NCBI GenBank assembly: GCA_002699025.1
Contig: PABA01000219.1
Location: forward strand, 1-43,396
DNA length: 43,396 nt
DNA from: Sandaracinus sp.
GTDB lineage: Bacteria > Myxococcota_A > Polyangia > Polyangiales > Houyiibacteriaceae
Reading direction: 5' to 3'
Below the pieces are notes generated by a model. That model saw nothing but the letters and a program-made list of their open reading frames with translations. It was not told where the DNA came from and made no database searches. Both the position numbers and the translations under genes were made by a program. The stretch's first letter is position 1. Each line of letters starts with the position of its first letter. Shown here piece by piece: positions 40,364 through 43,396 of this stretch.

Positions 40364-41205
40364 AGCCGCCGCGGGGTCTCGTCGGGGTGCTCCACCTGCC
40401 CGCGCTGCCGGGCGATCCCCGCCCGGCGGGCGACTTCCGCGCGGCCGAGGCGCACGCGCTCCGGGACGCCGAGCGGCTGGCGGAGGCGGGCTTCGATGCG
40501 CTGATCGTCGAGAACTTCGGCTCGGCTCCCTTCCCGAAGGGCACGGCTGGGCACCGGCTGCCGCCGCACCAGGTCGCGTTCATGGCGCTCGTCGTGCGCG
40601 CCGCCGCCGAGCGCACGGGGTTGCCCATCGGGGTGAACTGCCTGCGGAACGACGCGCTCGCGGCCCTGGGCATCGCCGCCGCGACCGGCGCCGCCTTCGT
40701 GCGCGTGAACGTGCACACCGGCGCCTACGTGACCGACCAGGGGCTCATCGAGGGGGAGGCGGACGTCTCCCTTCGCTACCGGGCTCAGCTCGGCGCCGAG
40801 GTCGCGCTCCTCGCCGATGTGCTCGTCAAGCATGCGAGCCCGCTCGCGCCCCTCGGGGCGGAGCAGGCGGCCGAGGAGGCGCTGGACCGCGGCGGCGCCG
40901 AGGGCATCGTCGTCACGGGGCGCGGTACGGGGCAGCCCGTCGACCCCGAGCTCCTCGCCGAGGCCCGCCGCGGAGCCGGCGAGCGCCCCGTGTGGATCGG
41001 CTCGGGGCTCGTCCCGGAGACGGCGTCGACGCTCGCGCCGCTCGCGGACGCCGCGATCGTGGGGACCTTCACGAAAGAAGGCGGGGACGTCCGGGCGCCG
41101 GTCGACCCGAGCCGGGCCCGGCACATCGTCGAGGCCGCGCGAGGTCGCTTCCGACCGGTCCCCGGTGGTCCTGACGACCCTCCCCGCGAGGGCGCCTCGA
41201 GTTAG
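40360..41205 (+). CDS. BtpA/SgcQ family TIM-barrel protein
   Basis: This 281-residue protein has the family pattern GVLHLPALPGDPR at the N-terminus, FDALIVENFGSAPF, IGVNCLRNDALAALGIAAATGAAFVRVNVHTGA (split), DVLVKHASPLAP, GIVVTGRGTGQPVD, VWIGSGLVPETA and DAAIVGTFTKEGG. BtpA is needed for photosystem I accumulation in cyanobacteria, and SgcQ belongs to an enterobacterial sugar locus; the reaction is unknown and the fold is a TIM barrel. Start GTG 40360 overlaps the small upstream ORF. It ends 351 bp before amt. Confidence 0.93.
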   Translation: MKPPRGLVGVLHLPALPGDPRPAGDFRAAEAHALRDAERLAEAGFDALIVENFGSAPFPKGTAGHRLPPHQVAFMALVVRAAAERTGLPIGVNCLRNDALAALGIAAATGAAFVRVNVHTGAYVTDQGLIEGEADVSLRYRAQLGAEVALLADVLVKHASPLAPLGAEQAAEEALDRGGAEGIVVTGRGTGQPVDPELLAEARRGAGERPVWIGSGLVPETASTLAPLADAAIVGTFTKEGGDVRAPVDPSRARHIVEAARGRFRPVPGGPDDPPREGASS

Positions 41206-41207
41206 GA

Positions 41208-41455
41208 GTGACTCTCTCATGAGTCACGTGCTTCCCTCGAAATGAGCGGCATTTCGGGGCCTCGACGCGACTCCCATGACGCGGACGCGTCACAGGTCGC
41301 GACGCGATGCGTCATCAATGAAGCGGGGGTCGCAGATGCCGTATACCTCTGGCGGTGCGATGCAGCGTGCGTGAAACCTAATAACGTTCGGCGACTGCTT
41401 CGTGTTCGACGCGTTCGCTCAGTCTATGACGCGCTGCGTTGACGATTTTGCGTCA
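41208..41455. promoter_or_regulatory. palindrome-rich control region upstream of the ammonium transporter
   Basis: GTGACTC and GAGTCAC form a perfect dyad at 41208-41227. TGACGCG-GA-CGCGTCA forms another at 41277-41292. GCGTCA recurs at 41309-41314 and 41450-41455, and TGACGC at 41427-41432. The region 41330-41480 is clearly less GC-rich than the genes. The 351-bp gap (41206-41556) has no gene I can support. Repeated TGACGC/GCGTCA half-sites suggest a dimeric regulator; its identity is unknown. Confidence 0.55.
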
Positions 41456-41556
41456 CACACATTCTAGGGAAATCACTTCGAAACAAACGCCCGTCAGTCT
41501 GCGTCGCGTCGGGTCGCCACCTCCTCCTCCCCTTCAGGCGACCAGAGAGGCTTTCG

Positions 41557-42834
41557 ATGGAACAGGGCGTAGCTCAAGGATTGCTGGACTCCGTGTGGGT
41601 GCTCCTCGCGGCGTTCCTCGTGTTCTTCATGCACGCGGGATTCGCGCTCGTGGAGAGCGGCTTCTGCCGCAAGAAGAACGCGGTCATGGTCCTGCTGAAG
41701 AACTTCGCGGTGGTCGCCATCGCGTCGATCGTCTTCTACGCGCTCGGCTACGGCATCATGTTCGGCGAGGGGAACTCCTTCGTCGGGCTCTCGATGTTCG
41801 TGCCCTCGGGCTCGGAGGCGGACGTGGGCACGCTGCCGGTCTACGTGTTCCTCTTCTTCCAGCTCGTCTTCGCGGCGACCGCCTGCACGATCGTCAGCGG
41901 CGCCGTCGCGGAGCGGGCCCGCCTCGGGACCTTCTTCGCCTTCACGGCCATCGCGACGGCCGCCATCTACCCGGTGGTCGGCCATTGGGTCTGGGGCGGA
42001 GGCTGGCTGAGTGAGATGGGCTTCATGGACTTCGCCGGCAGCACGGTCGTCCACGCCGTCGGCGGCGGCATGGCCCTGGCGGGCGTCATCGCCATCGGTC
42101 CGCGCATCGGCAAGTACGACGAGGAGGGCAACCCCCGGCCCATGCCGGCTCACAACTTCCCCCTCGCCGCGCTCGGCGTGATCATCCTCTGGCTCGGCTG
42201 GTTCGGCTTCAACGGTGGCAGCACGGTCTCGGCGGAGGATCCGGGCGCCATCGCCCGCATCGTCCTGGTCACGAACCTCGCGGCCTCGGCGGGCTTCCTC
42301 GTCGCGCTCGCGTGGGTCCGCTTCCGCACGGGCATGCTCGACCTCTCCATGGGCCTGAACGGCGCCCTCGCCGGTCTGGTCGGCATCACCGCCGGCTGCG
42401 ACGTGATCGGGCCGGGCTGGTCGCTCGTGGTCGGCGCCCTCGCCGGCGTGCTCTGCGTGGAGGGCGTCTTCTTCCTCGACAAGCGCAAGATCGACGACCC
42501 CGTCGGCGCCATCACCGTGCACGGCATCTGCGGCATCTTCGGTACCATCGCCATCGGCCTCTTCGGCGACGAGGTCGGCCTCTTCACGGGCGGCGGCGCG
42601 GCACAGCTCGGCGTGCAGGCCATGGGCACGCTCGCCGGCTTCGGCTTCGCCTTCGTGGCGGGCCTCGCCGTCTGGTTCGCCTTGAAGGCGCTCGTGCCCG
42701 GAGGCGTGCGCGTCTCCGAAGAGCACGAGCTCGAGGGGCTCGACACCGCCGAGTGCGGTGTCGAAGCCTACGCCGAGTCGCCCGTCGCCGGCGCGCCGGC
42801 GCACATGGAAGCCGCGCCGGTCGCGGCCGAGTGA
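41557..42834 (+). CDS. amt: ammonium transporter (Amt/MEP/Rh family)
   Basis: This 425-residue protein has about 11 transmembrane helices and no cleaved signal. Family marks are MHAGFALVESGFCRKKNAVMVLLKN, the pore twin His at H166 (STVVHAVGGG) and H322 (TVHGICGIFGT), WLGWFGFNGGS and the C-terminal cytoplasmic EHELEGLDTAECGVEAY, which binds PII in relatives. It conducts ammonium/ammonia across the inner membrane. AGAGAGG lies before ATG 41557. A UUCG terminator follows. No glnK is seen before the window ends; the partial gene downstream might continue the locus. Confidence 0.97.
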   Translation: MEQGVAQGLLDSVWVLLAAFLVFFMHAGFALVESGFCRKKNAVMVLLKNFAVVAIASIVFYALGYGIMFGEGNSFVGLSMFVPSGSEADVGTLPVYVFLFFQLVFAATACTIVSGAVAERARLGTFFAFTAIATAAIYPVVGHWVWGGGWLSEMGFMDFAGSTVVHAVGGGMALAGVIAIGPRIGKYDEEGNPRPMPAHNFPLAALGVIILWLGWFGFNGGSTVSAEDPGAIARIVLVTNLAASAGFLVALAWVRFRTGMLDLSMGLNGALAGLVGITAGCDVIGPGWSLVVGALAGVLCVEGVFFLDKRKIDDPVGAITVHGICGIFGTIAIGLFGDEVGLFTGGGAAQLGVQAMGTLAGFGFAFVAGLAVWFALKALVPGGVRVSEEHELEGLDTAECGVEAYAESPVAGAPAHMEAAPVAAE

Positions 42835-42837
42835 TGC

Positions 42838-42866
42838 GAAGGGCGGGGCTTCGGCCTCGCCCTTCT
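42838..42866 (+). terminator. UUCG-tetraloop terminator after amt
   Basis: A 12-bp stem (GAAGGGCGGGGC with GCCTCGCCCTTC, one G-U) closes a cTTCGg tetraloop, followed by TGCGTTTC. It begins 4 nt after the amt stop. Confidence 0.88.
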
Positions 42867-43116
42867 GCGTTTCGGGTACCGCGGAGCCCGGAGCGTCGAC
42901 TTCGCGCGCGGGGGCTCGCGCCTCCCAGGGGGGAGCTGCGCCCGCGCGCCGACTCCGCGATTCGAAGTGTGTGCGTGTGTGACGGGGCGGTGGTGGCCGC
43001 TCCGAGACCCGGCCGAGGCCGGACATGGGTGGGGGGTCGTGCGGCTCCGGTGGGAGCGGGAGCGAGGGCTCGCGCTCCCGCCGGAGGGCCGCCGCCCGAC
43101 ACCTGAACCAGGAACA

Positions 43117-43192
43117 CGCTGGAGGAGCTCGGGAGAGCCGTGGGACCGAGAGGTCGGTCCCCTCCAGCGCACCGCCCGACGCAGTTGGCGTC
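43117..43192 (+). ncRNA. candidate structured leader RNA (three-way junction plus hairpin)
   Basis: The outer stem CGCTGGAGG (43117-43125) pairs perfectly with CCTCCAGCG (43161-43169). Inside are hairpin GCTC-GGGA-GAGC (43127-43138, GNRA-type loop) and hairpin GGACCGA-GAGG-TCGGTCC (43143-43160). A further hairpin GACGC-AGTTG-GCGTC (43178-43192) stands 9 nt before the ribosome site of the last gene. Upstream, 43056-43081 is another stem (GCGGGAGCG/CGCTCCCGC). The 378-bp gap 42835-43212 has no other gene I can support. It fits no riboswitch class I can recall. Confidence 0.5.
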
Positions 43193-43212
43193 GAGCGGAA
43201 CAGGAGGCGTGT

Positions 43213-43396
43213 ATGTGGATGCTCGAACGAAGAATCGCCCACGAGGACGAGGACGGCTTCGTCCTCTCGGTGGCCCGGCGCGCCGCGCCGTGGTGCCTGG
43301 CCCTCGCGGCGCTCGGCATGGCCGGGCCGGCGATGGCGCAGGCGCCGACCGAGCCGGATGAATCGGAGACGGCGGCGACCGGGGCGGCCGAGGCCG
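43213..43396 (+). CDS. exported protein, N-terminal part only
   Basis: The gene starts at ATG 43213 behind a strong AGGAGG (43202-43207) and runs off the right edge. An N-terminal charged extension (MWMLERRIAHEDEDGFVLSV) precedes the signal core APWCLALAALGMAGPAMAQA, and the mature part begins PTEPDESETAATGAAEA. The rest is unseen. Because it follows amt and some Amt preproteins begin with a similar acidic/Ala linker, a second ammonium transporter or an outer-membrane channel is conceivable, but this is a guess. Confidence 0.6.
   Translation, partial: MWMLERRIAHEDEDGFVLSVARRAAPWCLALAALGMAGPAMAQAPTEPDESETAATGAAEA

Noticed and set aside
41345-41375. sigma-54 promoter upstream of amt
   Set aside because: CTGGCGGTGCGATGCAGC has GG and GC separated by 9 instead of 10 bases and lacks the TTGC core.
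43117-43192. known riboswitch (glycine, TPP, SAH or glnA type)
   Set aside because: GGAGAG-like and GAACC-like words occur, but the conserved cores that follow in those classes are missing.

Overview
The window is very GC-rich DNA (by eye well above 70 % G+C) with a strong third-position G/C bias and frequent GTG starts. Several traits point to the Myxococcota, probably a Sandaracinus- or Polyangia-like member, although no marker gene proves it. They are many lipoproteins with GG/D/E-rich linkers, MopE-type Cys-rich 'CNGxDDDCD' repeats, a zinc-ribbon Ser/Thr kinase, a DUF2378-like protein and an FGE/SUMF1-domain lipoprotein. I see no phage, transposase, integrase, plasmid or CRISPR genes. It reads as ordinary chromosome, unusually rich in short tandem repeats.

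Layout. 1-8.4 kb is mostly minus strand: a WxxGxW-repeat lipoprotein running off the left edge, a PlsC-like acyltransferase, divergent algH, an outer-membrane barrel, a Cys-rich lipoprotein, a two-gene unit with a degenerate M48-like domain, and an overlapping pair made of an acidic lipoprotein and an Arg/Glu-rich secreted helix. 8.5-13.1 kb holds a TPR/gluzincin lipoprotein and a MopE/C-type-lectin lipoprotein. A 13-bp satellite of about 23 units follows (13118-13417). 13.5-16.9 kb is an operon of an NtrB-like histidine kinase, rph and rdgB, closed by a strong terminator. 16.9-21.6 kb has a beta-helix protein whose 3' part is lost in a repeat, a Ser/Thr kinase, 15-bp repeats, a DUF2378-like gene and a lipoprotein. 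tRNA-Pro(TGG) and plsX follow.

23-29.7 kb is metabolic: an acyl-CoA dehydrogenase divergent from an APH-type kinase and a coupled hotdog thioesterase (the kinase/dehydrogenase pair that is fused in ACAD10/ACAD11), plus a STAS-like protein, a Dabb protein and a metallophosphoesterase. 29.7-35 kb has trxB, an LhgO-type FAD oxidoreductase, and an operon of a DECR2-like reductase, an FGE-like lipoprotein and an LIC_10091-like lipoprotein. 35.0-35.9 kb is non-coding and carries a higher-order repeat of alternating modules, a 21-bp repeat and a bidirectional terminator. 36-41.2 kb has a sirtuin without zinc cysteines, two envelope proteins, a carboxypeptidase-regulatory-like small protein, a stand-alone HExxH peptide-modification-type protein and a coupled small ORF/BtpA pair. 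The right end carries an ammonium transporter behind a palindrome-rich leader, a UUCG-loop terminator, a predicted three-way-junction RNA, and the start of an exported protein cut by the window edge.

The best leads for new biology are the two satellite-like arrays, the structured leader at 43.1 kb, the zinc-less sirtuin, the stand-alone HExxH protein and the split ACAD/kinase/thioesterase cluster. All gene functions are read from motifs and remembered family patterns; no searches were run.
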